From assembly GCA_963818445.1 (NCBI GenBank), contig CAWFSG010000001.1:434001-498000 (forward strand): 64,000 nucleotides of DNA, read 5' to 3'. The notes beneath the pieces were generated by a model. The model saw only the letters and a program-made list of their open reading frames with translations, did not search any database and was not told the origin of the DNA. This DNA is from Prado023 sp963818445 (GTDB lineage Bacteria > Actinomycetota > Actinomycetes > S36-B12 > CAIYMF01). Each line of letters opens with the position of its first letter. Within the stretch, counting starts at the first letter, position 1. Shown piece by piece: positions 55,131 through 63,960 of the stretch. Made by a program: the position numbers and the translations under genes.

Positions 55131-56722
55131 ATGGACGAGCTCATCCCCGGGGTGGCCCCACAATCTTCGGCTCCCCAGAGTGGTCCGTTGGCAGGCGACA
55201 TGCGCTGGGCGAGCGCCCCGGTGGCTCCGCCCGTGGCGCCGTCCGCCTCAGGGTCAGCCGCTCCGGTGCCCGCAGCGTATTCCGCCCCAGCCCCGTCCGC
55301 CCCAGCTCCCGCGGCACCTGTGACGCCCGTGTCCAGCGCCGTCCCGACCGTCGCCCCCCAAGCGGTCGCGCCCACCCCCGCGCCCCCGATGGCCTACGGA
55401 CCGCCGCCGGCTCCCACCCAGCCGCGCCGCCGGCTCCGCCCTCCGCCTACGCCGCCCCTGCGGGCACGATGGCCCCGCCGATGGCGCCGGCACCCACCCA
55501 CCAGCCCGTCCCCGGACTGGCTCCCGACCTCCGCGGCGCCGACGTCGGTCTGGCCCCCGAGAACCCGGGCCTGATGCCGATCCCCGAGGTGCGGATCGCT
55601 GAGTCCGAGGCCGCCGCGTACTCGCGCATCTCCACCGAGGACGAGATCCGGCGCGACGACTTCTCCCTTGCCTCCGCGCTGATGACCATGCTCGAGATGC
55701 GTGGCTCCGACCTGCACCTCACGGCCGGCGCGCCCCCGACCGTTCGGGTGGACGGCAGCCTCCGGGCGATCCCCGACACCGAGGAGCTCACCCCCGAGAC
55801 GATCATGCGGATCATGTACTCGATCGTCACCCAGCAGCAGCGGGAGCGCTTCGAGGAGACCCTGGAGCTCGACTTCTCCTACGCGCTGCCCGACGTGGCC
55901 CGGTTCCGGGTCAACCTGTACAAGCAGCGCGACTCGCTCGGGGCGGCCTTCCGCGTGATCCCGTTCGAGATCAAGAGCCTCGAGTCGCTGGGCATGCCCC
56001 CGGCGATGGCCAACTTCGCGCAGCTGCCTCGCGGGTTCGTGCTGGTCACGGGACCGACCGGCTCGGGCAAGTCCACCACCCTGGCGGCGCTGGTCGACCT
56101 GGCCAACCGGACCCGCAACGAGCACATCATGACCGTCGAGGACCCGATCGAGTTCCTCCACCAGCACAAGAGCTGCCTGGTGAACCAGCGCGAGGTGGGG
56201 GAGGACACGTACTCCTTCCAGAACGCGCTCAAGCACGTGCTGCGCCAGGACCCGGACATCATCCTGGTCGGCGAGATGCGCGACCTGGAGACGATCCAGG
56301 TGGCGCTGACCGCCGCCGAGACCGGTCACCTCGTCTTCGCCACGCTGCACACCCAGGACGCCGCGCAGACGATCGACCGCGTCATCGACGTGTTCCCGCC
56401 GAGCCAGCAGCAGCAGATCCGCCAGCAGCTGGCCGGCACGCTGCAGGGGATCGTCTGCCAGACGCTGTGCAAGACGGCCGACGGGCGCGGTCGAGTCGCC
56501 GCCACCGAGGTGCTCATGGCCACGCCGGCCATCCGCAACCTGATCCGCGAGGGCAAGACCCACCAGATCTACTCGGCCCTCCAGGCCGGTGCCCAGCACG
56601 GGATGCACACGCTCGACCAGAACCTCGCCGAACTGGTGAAGGCCGGTCGGATCACCTACGACACCGCCTTCGAGAAGTGCCACCACGTGGAGGACTTCAC
56701 GCGCATGGCCGGACGGCACTGA
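55131..56722 (+). pseudogene. pilT: Type IV pilus retraction ATPase PilT, broken by one missing base in its N-terminal linker
   Basis: The ATG at 55131, preceded by GGAGGG, opens a Pro/Ala-rich N-terminus (MDELIPGVAPQSSAP and on) that shifts frame near 55421-55424 in a run of CG codons. One added base restores 530 residues. From about residue 165 the PilT core is intact: ALMTMLEMRGSDLHLTAGAPP, Walker A GPTGSGKSTT, Asp box GEMRDLETIQ, His box FATLHTQDA. The linker of over 100 residues before the core is longer than in classical PilT of about 350 residues. The break is probably a sequence error; an internal start could still give an active core. Confidence 0.85.
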
Positions 56723-56733
56723 GGGGAGCGGGC

Positions 56734-57964
56734 ATGACCAAGACGATGGAGTACGACTACGCGGTCCGTGATCGCGCCGGCAAGATGGTCAAGGGCCGGC
56801 TGAAGGCCGACTCGCCGGCAATGGTGGCCACGAAGCTCAAGAGCATGGGCTACGCGCCGGTCTCGATCACCGAGGCCAACGCGGGGATGAAGCGCGACAT
56901 CAACATCCCCGGGCTTCGGCAACAAGATCGGGCTGAAGGACCTCGCGGTCATGTCGCGGCAGTTCGCCACGATGATCAACGCGGGGCTGTCGCTGCTGCG
57001 GGCGCTGACGATCCTCGAGGAGCAGACCGAGTGCAAGCCGTTGGCGAAGGTGCTGACGCAGGTCCGCAGCGAGGTGGAGGGTGGTCAAGGCACTCAGCGA
57101 GGCGATGGCCGCGCATCCGAAGGTCTTCCCGCCGCTGATGGTGAACATGTGCCGGGCCGGCGAGGTCGGTGGCTTCCTGGACCAGTCGCTGCTGCAGATC
57201 GCCGACGAACTACGAGGCCGAGGTCAGGCTGCGCGGCAAGGTGAAGTCCGCGATGACCTACCCGGTCGTGGTCGCGGTCATGGCGGTGCTGGGCGTGACC
57301 GGGATGCTGCTGTTCATCGTCCCGACCTTCAAGGACGATGTTCGCTCGACCTCGGAGGGACGCTGCCGGCGCCGACTCGGTTCCTGGTGCTCCTGTCGGA
57401 GCTGCTGAAGAGCTCCTTCCTCTTCATCGTCGTCTTCCTGGTGGCCTTCGGGGTTCTGTGGAAGAAGTTCAAGCGCAACCCCCGGGTCCGCAACGTGGTG
57501 GATCCGCTCAAGCTGAAGGTGCCGGTCTTCGGCACCGCTGTTCCAGAAGATCGCGATCGCTCGGTTCACGCGCAACCTGGGGACCATGATCCACTCGGGT
57601 GTGCCCATCCTGCAGGCCCTGGACATCGTGGCGGACACGACAGGAAACGTGGTCGTGGGGAGCGCGGTGCGCGACGTCCAGGAGAGCGTGCGCCAGGGTG
57701 AGTCACTGGCCAGGCCGCTTGAACAACCACCCGGTGTTCCCGCCGATGGTGGTGCAGATGCTGTCCGTCGGTGAGGACACAGGTGCACTGGACGAGATGC
57801 TGCACAAGATCAGTGAGTTCTACGACCAGGAGGTCGAGGCGACGACGGAGGCGCTCACCTCGCTCATCGAGCCGCTCATGATCGCCGTGATGGGCGTGGT
57901 CATCGGCGGCATGATCATCGCGCTCTACATGCCGATCTTCAAGGTCTTCGACCTCGTTCAGTGA
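56734..57964 (+). pseudogene. pilC: Type IV pilus inner membrane platform protein PilC (GspF), seven extra bases
   Basis: The gene encodes a GspF-family platform protein with three membrane segments, but the frame is shifted seven times by what look like single inserted bases: 56911-56913, 57085, 57207, 57337, 57349, 57537 and 57719-57720. Removing them restores 407 residues, the normal family size, with expected blocks DLAVMSRQFATMINAGLSLL, NYEAEVRLRGKVKSAMTYP, IAIARFTRNLGTMIHSGVP and LSVGEDTGALDEM. Residues around each break fit the family, so no other decay is visible. GGGGAGCGGGC precedes the ATG. See the finding on error versus mutation. Confidence 0.85.
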
Positions 57965-58005
57965 GGCTGATCGTACGACGAGTCGACGACCCTCGGAGGG
58001 TTCCC

Positions 58006-58505
58006 ATGGCCAGATTCGACAGGCGCCGGTCTAGCAATGGCTTCACCTTGGTGGAACTCCTGGTGGTGGTGATCATCATCGGGATCCTCGCCACCATCGC
58101 GCTCACCGCCTTCCTCCACCAGCAGCGCGAAGGCGTGGGACGCCGCCGTCGAGAGTGACTTGAGGAGCGCAGCAACGGCCCAGCACACGGTCAGTGCAGG
58201 AGCGGTAGCAGGGGGAGTTCGCCAGCAGTCTCACGATGCTCGAGGCTGCCGGCTTCCGTGCGTCGCCCGATGTGAACTACTTCGGGGGCGACTTCTCGAT
58301 GACCGTCACGGCTGTCGGGTCCGAGAGCTTCTGCATGACAGCGCGCTCAGCTTCCGGGCGGTACTTCGGCTACAGCAGCCGGTTCGGACTCGCGCCCAGC
58401 TCCAGCCCCCTGAGCGCCACCACGTGCGCCGACGGTCGGTGCGAGTCAGGAACCTGGTCTCGTCGCGGCTCCGGAGGCAGCCGAATCGCTGAGCGAACGG
58501 CGTAG
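58006..58505 (+). pseudogene. Type IV prepilin, two extra bases
   Basis: The ATG at 58006 follows GGAGGG. The N-terminus is a class III prepilin signal: basic leader MARFDRRRSSNG, cleavage before FTLVELLVVVIIIGILATIA. After HQQR the frame is lost; removing an extra G at 58129 gives KAWDAAVESDLRSAATAQHTV, and one G from the run at 58211-58215 gives GEFASSLTMLEAAGFRASP. The restored protein is 165 residues, ending in a Cys-containing C-terminal region (FCMTARSASG, TTCADGRCESG), like the neighbouring pilin. It may be a second major or a minor pilin. Confidence 0.8.
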
Positions 58506-58592
58506 GCGCGGCTCGCGCTCGATCACACCGCGACCGTGCGGTGCGCGTGCGTGGTCCCTCACGGGGTCGCGCGCGAGGGCGTATGCACGGAC

Positions 58593-58608
58593 TCACCCGT
58601 TCGGGTGA
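58593..58608 (+). other. Hairpin in the pilA leader region
   Basis: TCACCC-GTTC-GGGTGA is a 6-bp stem in the 199-base gap between the two prepilin genes. It may end the upstream transcript or shape the pilA leader; no clear promoter boxes are seen, only a CATAAC hexamer near 58668. Confidence 0.35.
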
Positions 58609-58704
58609 CACGGCGATGGAATTCAAGGCCCGATCCCGGCTCCGATGCACTGTCTGTCCGGACCCACATAACCGGGCCTCACGTCACACAACAAGGAGCT
58701 AGAC

Positions 58705-59157
58705 ATGCTGCAGAAGCTGCGCAAGGAGCGGGGCGACGAGGGGTTCACCCTCATCGAGCTCCTGGTCGTCATCATCATCATCGGCATCCTCGCCGCCATC
58801 GCCATCCCGGTGTTCCTCAGCCAGCGCAAGAAGGCCGTGGACGCCTCCCTGAAGGCTGACCTCCGCAACGTGGCCACGGTCGTCGAGACGTACGCGACCG
58901 ACAACGAGGGCACTTACCCCCCAACCGCTGATGTCGATCAGACCGCCACCACGGTGACCATCACTCCCGCCCTGGCGGGGCAGGAGACCCTGACCCAGCT
59001 GGTCACGAAGAACAATGAGATCACGTACGAGGCGACAGCCACCGGCTTCTGCATGACGGCCGCACGTGCCAGCGGTGCTCAGCCGAGCACTCAGACGTGG
59101 GTCTACTTGAGCGACGCTGGTGGCCTTCAGCCCGCTAGTACCACAGCCTGCCCGTAG
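58705..59157 (+). CDS. pilA: Type IV prepilin (major pilin candidate)
   Basis: A 150-residue prepilin with intact frame. The leader MLQKLRKERGDEG is followed by the cleavage site G/F and the hydrophobic helix FTLIELLVVIIIIGILAAIAIPVF with the conserved Glu at +5 of the mature chain. The C-terminal domain has two cysteines (FCMTAARASG and TACP at the end) that could form the pilin D-loop disulfide. AAGGAG lies 8 bases before the ATG. A very stable 19-bp hairpin follows the gene, consistent with a highly expressed single transcript. Confidence 0.9.
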   Translation: MLQKLRKERGDEGFTLIELLVVIIIIGILAAIAIPVFLSQRKKAVDASLKADLRNVATVVETYATDNEGTYPPTADVDQTATTVTITPALAGQETLTQLVTKNNEITYEATATGFCMTAARASGAQPSTQTWVYLSDAGGLQPASTTACP

Positions 59158-59189
59158 TTCGCTAGGAACGGCCACAACACTGAACGACC

Positions 59190-59231
59190 CCAAGCTGGCG
59201 GAGTGGAGGGATCTCCACTCCGCCAGCTTGG
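59190..59231 (+). terminator. Very strong hairpin after pilA
   Basis: CCAAGCTGGCGGAGTGGAG (59190-59208) pairs perfectly over 19 bases with 59213-59231; the loop is GGAT. It lies 32 bases after the pilA stop and precedes the GT87 remnant. It should end transcription and protect the pilA mRNA from 3' decay. Confidence 0.85.
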
Positions 59232-59234
59232 CGT

Positions 59235-59780
59235 GTGCAGTGGCTGGGGTCGGGTGACTCGTGGCAGTACCTGTTCGGTGGGGCTCCCAGCAACCCCGAG
59301 CGTGTTGGCGATGTGTTCGACGAGATGAACCAATCGCTATGGGGGCTCTTCTATCACCCGACCACACACCTCGACGGATTGCCGGAGCCTTGTGGCGGGT
59401 CTTCGCCTTCCTGGTTGGTGTGCTCGCTTCTGGCGGCCGCTGAGTTGGAGCGTGTGGGGCGCACCATGGATGCCGTCCTGGTCATCGGATGGGCAAAGGT
59501 CCTCATGTCGCCAGTGCCATGGCTGCATCATGGTGTGGGCCTTCCCTGCCGCGATGGTCCTCGGCGTCCAACCGGACGTGGGTTCGCAGGACCGCGCTTA
59601 GCACTGGCGGCGATTCAGGTGGCTCCCATTGTGTGGACCGTTGGCTATCCGATCCGCGAGTTGAACCTGAACAACATTTCCGACTTGCTCATCTGGTACG
59701 GCTGGCGCACATTCACACCTGGACATACTTGTTGCTGATAGGCCTCCTCTGGTGCACCTGCCTAGCCCGGCGATCCTTCA
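59235..59780 (+). pseudogene. Remnant of a GT87 (DUF2029) polyprenol-phosphate mannosyltransferase
   Basis: Pieces in three frames together read like the C-terminal half of a GT87 multi-pass mannosyltransferase: GDSWQYLFGGAPSNPERVG, MNQSLWG with GALLS, LWRVFAFLVGVLAS, VLVIGWAKVLMSPVPWLHHG, VWAFPAAMVLGVQP and a last helix TYLLLIGLLWCTCLARR. SW-x-Y, NQS and SP-x-SW-x-HH are hallmarks of the family (as in PimE). The N-terminal half, including the catalytic Asp loop, is absent, and the frame changes at least four times. GC content is lower than in neighbours. It is a true decayed fragment; it may once have served pilin glycosylation. Confidence 0.75.
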
Positions 59781-59811
59781 TGTCCAGCCCCAGCGTGCCG
59801 ATACACATCGC

Positions 59812-61693
59812 ATGGTCAGGCGTACCCCCCTGCGTGCCGACCTCGGCGCCCCACGCGAGGCAGGCTTCACCCTGCTCGAGGTCGTGGTCGCAATGGTCCT
59901 GGTGGGCATCCTCGCCTCTGCGATGGCCTCCATCACGATCAGCACGATGAAGGGGGTGGCCGGGAACCGCGTCAATGAGCAGGCCGTGCGGATCGCCGAG
60001 CGCACGATGGAGCAGATGCGCGCCATGGCCTTCGCCACGGTCGAAGCGGGCGTCCTCACCAGTGAGGCCGCGACCGACCCGTCCTCGGAGGTGCGTGCCG
60101 GTACGTTCAATGGCGAGACGCTCCTCCAGGGTTCGACGGTCACGACGGGCACACCGCTGAATCCCTACCGCAGGACCGGCGGTTCGACGAACCCCGATCT
60201 CGTCCTGGACGGGGTGACGTTCACCGTCGCCACCTACCCCACGCGTTGTTGGCAACCGGCGGCCAGCCCGGAGCACGTGCAACCCTGACCAGTCGTCGAC
60301 GAGCGACTCGGCCGTGGTGCGCGTGACCGTGGTGGTCACCACCAGCGCCCGGTTCGGCGGGGATCAGAACTACACGACCTCGTCGTTGTTCTTCTCGCCC
60401 GCAGGATGCATGTCAACACAGACGCACCCCTTCAGTGCGCCCTGCCAGCCGTACTTCTACTCGACGACGTCCTCTTCGGCCGGGAGCGTGGTCGTCCACG
60501 GCTTCGACTCACTCAATGGAGTGCAGGCGCCCGAGGTCCTTCCTGGGGCTGGGGAGCACGCGGTGAACCTTCTGCTGGGAGAGGCGCACGCGAACCTGCA
60601 GATCGAGCAGATCTCCACGGTCACCGGGTTCCTTCGAGGTGCTGAGGCGCAGATCTCCTCCGAGAGTGGCGTGGTTGAACGTTCCGGTGGGAGGGTCGCC
60701 AAGGCCCAGGTCAACACCGATCCAGCCGATGGGTTGGTCCAGACCGACTCGCCAGCACCGATCAGCCAGTCGGGGGACGGCAGCCTCGAGGTGGACGGGT
60801 CCGGCGATTGGACCGTCGTGGCCACACCCGGCTCGGATCAGGGATCGGCGGTCGCCACAACGATCGCCAGCAGCCCGATCGGATGCACCGACTCGTCGGG
60901 CCTGGTGGCGAACAACGGGCAACCATGCGCGTCAGCCAGTCTGAGCTCCTTGGCGTCGCAGGTGGCTCTGGACAGTGGTGGCGATGAGATCGCACTCCTG
61001 CGAGTGGACTCCGCAGGCAGCCCCTCACGAGTCTTCGGGGCGCGACAGGTTGCGCCGGAGGGCCTGCGCTGCACTGGTACGTCGGCGGTCGGGTGCGTGT
61101 CCGCCGAGTACCTGATGTCCCTGGGCTCGGCAACGATTGGCGCAGTGCCGAACTGGTGGACGGCCGCGGGTGGGTTGACCAGCCTTGTAGGGATTGACCC
61201 GGTCCAGGTCCGCGGTGCGGTGAGCAGCGGGCAGTTCACGCCATCCGCGCCTGCGCCTGCCGCAGGGCTCGTGGGCTCACCAGCGCTGCGCTTCTGGAAC
61301 GACGGGGCTTACGTGAGCCAGAGCCTGAATGTGATCACTGAGACTCCCATTCGTGTCACCACGCCCCGCCTGCCTTCGGCGGGCCGGTGCTTCGAGTTGG
61401 AGATCGGCGGGCGCAATGTCAGCGATCTGCCGTGCAGCACGGTCGTCCATGCCGGATTCACCTGGACGGTCGTCGCCGACTTGACGATTCATCCCTCGTA
61501 CACCACATCTGCCAGCACACCGCCGTGCACAACGGTGGTGTGCAGCGCGGAGGGCGGCCAGGCCCCGCTGATCAGCGGAAGGGTCATGGTCAAGGTGGAA
61601 GAGGGTGCGAATGTGCGGGCAGACCTCGAAGCCGAGCTCACACTCGGGCAGAACTCGACGTCGACGATCTACCGGGCCACCCCGGCGAGCTGA
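59812..61693 (+). pseudogene. Large minor-pilin-like protein (PilV-type N-terminus), one extra base
   Basis: The ATG at 59812 opens a prepilin leader (MVRRTPLRADLGAPREAG) and the helix FTLLEVVVAMVLVGILASAM. The frame is lost near 60270; removing one G restores continuity through SPSTCNPDQSSTSDSAVVRVTVVV to a 626-residue protein. After a pilin-like domain of about 180 residues, a Ser/Gly/Ala/Thr-rich region of more than 400 residues has beta-strand character, several cysteine pairs and no recognised domain. At this size it could be a tip-located adhesin-like minor pilin. No clear Shine-Dalgarno sequence precedes the ATG. Confidence 0.75.
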
Positions 61694-61702
61694 GGAGCGA
61701 CG

Positions 61703-63298
61703 ATGACAAGGGTTCCCAGGGCACAGGATGACTCGGGCCTGGCCATGCTGTGGGTGATCATGCTCATGATCGTCGTCGCTGGATCGACCGTCCTGATGGG
61801 ATCCGTGATCCAGGGCGCTCAGTGGAGCAGTCGCTATTCCGCTCGCTCGCAGACGTCGACGATGACTGCCGAGTCCGGGGTTGATTCTGCGCTCGCTGCG
61901 CTCGAGACGTCCGTCGGCCTCAATGTGCCGTGTTCGTGGATCGCCGACGATGAGGCGGGTGATGAGGACGCGACCCGGAGTGTCTCGATCACCTACTTCG
62001 CGGACTCGCAGGCGACCAGTCCGATCGAATGCACCGATGGGTCAGGGGTGTCGGTGAAGCCGATGGCCGCCTTCATCGAGTCGCAGGGCATCACCGGGTC
62101 CGGCGTCGGCCGCCAACTTGAGATGCTTGTGCGGCTCGAGGCGGTTCCCGGCACCTACTTCGACAAGGCCATCTTCTCCGAGGAGTTCTTCGGCCCGTCG
62201 CAGGTGGTGTCCGAGCAGGGGAATGTGGGCAATGACGCGGACATCTACTCGAACGGCGACATCTCGCTGGCGAACAACGACGTCATCGCCGGCAGTCTGC
62301 AGGTCTTCGGCGATGTGGTCCTCGCCCAGACGGCTCAGGTCCTGGGTTCGATCTGGGCCACAGGCGACATCACGATCTCCAACAACGCACGTGTGGGCGG
62401 CGATGTGAAGACCAGTGGCAGTGAGCCGGGCAGCGACGGCGATGTGAGCCTGGCGAACAACGCATTCGTCGGCGGGTCCATCTTCGCTGCCGGCGACATC
62501 ACTGGATCCGGGACGGTCGCAGGGACGCGCAACAGTGGTCAGAGCGGGGTGGTGGATCCGCCTGTTCGGCCCTTCCCGACCGTCAACTACGATGCGGCGA
62601 GTCGTACGAAGTGGCAGAGTCAGGGATTCTCGCTGCTGGACCTGACCTGCACCCAGGCCGAGAAGTACTTGAAGGGGATTTCGGCCCCGACCGTCGACGG
62701 CGGGCTGACGGCGAAGACGAGGACTTCACCCGTGGTTGTGCGCGTCGTCCGGTGCACTTCGGGTGATGGCCGCGACGGTTCAGGGGTGCTGACCGGAGCG
62801 TTCAGCTCCGGCGTGAAGAAGGGCATCTTCGGACTGAACTTCGGCGCGAACAGCGGGGAGACCATCGCGCTGAACACGGACGTTGCGGTCATCAGCGACG
62901 ACGGCTGGAACGCCGTCAACAACCTCACCATCAAGTCGACAACCACGCAGACCAGGCGCATGTGGATGATGACGCCATCGAACTCGCCACGAGTGTCGGG
63001 CTCACCGTATCCGAATTGCCCCACTGTCACGTCAGGCTCGAAGACCTATTACCCGGGTTCGATCACCTTGGAGAACAACGCTCTGGTCCAACCGACCGTG
63101 AAGCTGTTCATCTTCACACCGTGCCGCACCTGGGTGTCCAACAACGGAACCACCGCGGGCATGATCTACGCGGACGTCGTGGACACGAAGAACAACTTCG
63201 CGGGTCAGTACTACCCGATGGACGTGCCGGGGCTCGTCGACACCACGTGGACCTACCAGGTGGATACGGTCTACAAGCGGGAAGTCCCGGTGAGCTGA
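61703..63298 (+). CDS. PilX-like pilus assembly protein with beta-helix-type repeats
   Basis: A 531-residue protein. The N-terminus (DDSGLAMLWVIMLMIVVAGSTVLMG) is the PilX-type hydrophobic helix without a full prepilin signal Glu. Residues 175-275 contain repeats of the type GDISLANNDVIAGSLQVFGD, GSIWATGDITISNNARVGGD and GDVSLANNAFVGGSIFAAGD, like bactofilin or other right-handed beta-helix coils. The C-terminal part has Cys, Asn and Tyr-rich strands. GAGGAG lies 5 bases before the ATG. Between pilV-like and pilW-like genes, it is likely a minor component of the pilus priming or tip complex. Confidence 0.8.
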   Translation: MTRVPRAQDDSGLAMLWVIMLMIVVAGSTVLMGSVIQGAQWSSRYSARSQTSTMTAESGVDSALAALETSVGLNVPCSWIADDEAGDEDATRSVSITYFADSQATSPIECTDGSGVSVKPMAAFIESQGITGSGVGRQLEMLVRLEAVPGTYFDKAIFSEEFFGPSQVVSEQGNVGNDADIYSNGDISLANNDVIAGSLQVFGDVVLAQTAQVLGSIWATGDITISNNARVGGDVKTSGSEPGSDGDVSLANNAFVGGSIFAAGDITGSGTVAGTRNSGQSGVVDPPVRPFPTVNYDAASRTKWQSQGFSLLDLTCTQAEKYLKGISAPTVDGGLTAKTRTSPVVVRVVRCTSGDGRDGSGVLTGAFSSGVKKGIFGLNFGANSGETIALNTDVAVISDDGWNAVNNLTIKSTTTQTRRMWMMTPSNSPRVSGSPYPNCPTVTSGSKTYYPGSITLENNALVQPTVKLFIFTPCRTWVSNNGTTAGMIYADVVDTKNNFAGQYYPMDVPGLVDTTWTYQVDTVYKREVPVS

Positions 63299-63300
63299 GC

Positions 63301-63873
63301 ATGCGGATCGTGCGGGAGGACCGCGGCCTGAGCCTCGTCGAAGTGCTTGTCGCCATGACGTTGTCCACGATCGTGTTCGGAATCGCGGCGACGGCTGTGG
63401 TCGACATGATGAAGAACACCCAGCTGATCACCGCGCGAAGTGAAGCGGTACGGCAGATGTACCTCGCGTCGCAGCAGATCGAGCGGCAGGTCAGATCGGG
63501 CAACGTCCTCTACCCGGATACCTCGAGTGGCACACTCAAGATCTACACACAGGCCAACGGGTCCCAGAGGTGCGTCAGGTGGCGGCTCGACCGGCCGACC
63601 GGTGAGCTCCTGACGCGCTCGTGGTCCTCGAGCGACGTCAACGACAAGACCAGCTGGCGAGTCGTTGCCCAGAACGTGACCAATCCGTCTGGTGTCCAAC
63701 CCTTCGTGGTCCAGGCTGGGTCGCCGTACGGCGGGCGGCTGCTGGAGGTGAACCTGCAGATCAAGTCCGATGTCCGTGGAAAGCAGTCCGATCAGGTTAG
63801 GCTGGCGATCTCCGGTCGAAACACCACCTATGGCTATGGAGCGACTGTCTGTGATGCTGAGCCGACGGATTGA
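63301..63873 (+). CDS. PilW-like minor prepilin
   Basis: A 190-residue minor prepilin. The short leader MRIVREDRG is followed by LSLVEVLVAMTLSTIVFGIAATAVV, with the +5 Glu of prepilins but Leu in place of the usual Phe at +1. The C-terminal domain (YLASQQIERQVRSGNVLYPD, VRWRLDRPTGELL, FVVQAGSPYGGRLLEVNL) resembles PilW/PilJ-type minor pilins. It follows the PilX-like gene after 2 bases, so the two are cotranscribed. The gene is intact. Confidence 0.85.
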   Translation: MRIVREDRGLSLVEVLVAMTLSTIVFGIAATAVVDMMKNTQLITARSEAVRQMYLASQQIERQVRSGNVLYPDTSSGTLKIYTQANGSQRCVRWRLDRPTGELLTRSWSSSDVNDKTSWRVVAQNVTNPSGVQPFVVQAGSPYGGRLLEVNLQIKSDVRGKQSDQVRLAISGRNTTYGYGATVCDAEPTD

Positions 63874-63960
63874 GCGGCGCCACGACGAACACGCACTGGA
63901 TTGCCGGAAGCCGACATGGGTCCGCCGTGGTGAGTCCTATTCGCGGTGGGAATCGACGCC
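63874..63960. other. Short intergenic region, no gene seen
   Basis: 87 bases between the PilW-like gene and the final start codon. A GTGGGAA stretch near 63946 could be a weak ribosome binding site for the ATG at 63961. Nothing else is visible. Confidence 0.4.

Noticed and set aside
55091..58586. Shared 12-mer GAGGGCGTATGC upstream of pilT and of pilA
   Set aside because: A single shared 12-mer is expected by chance in 64 kb of GC-rich DNA, and the flanks do not match.
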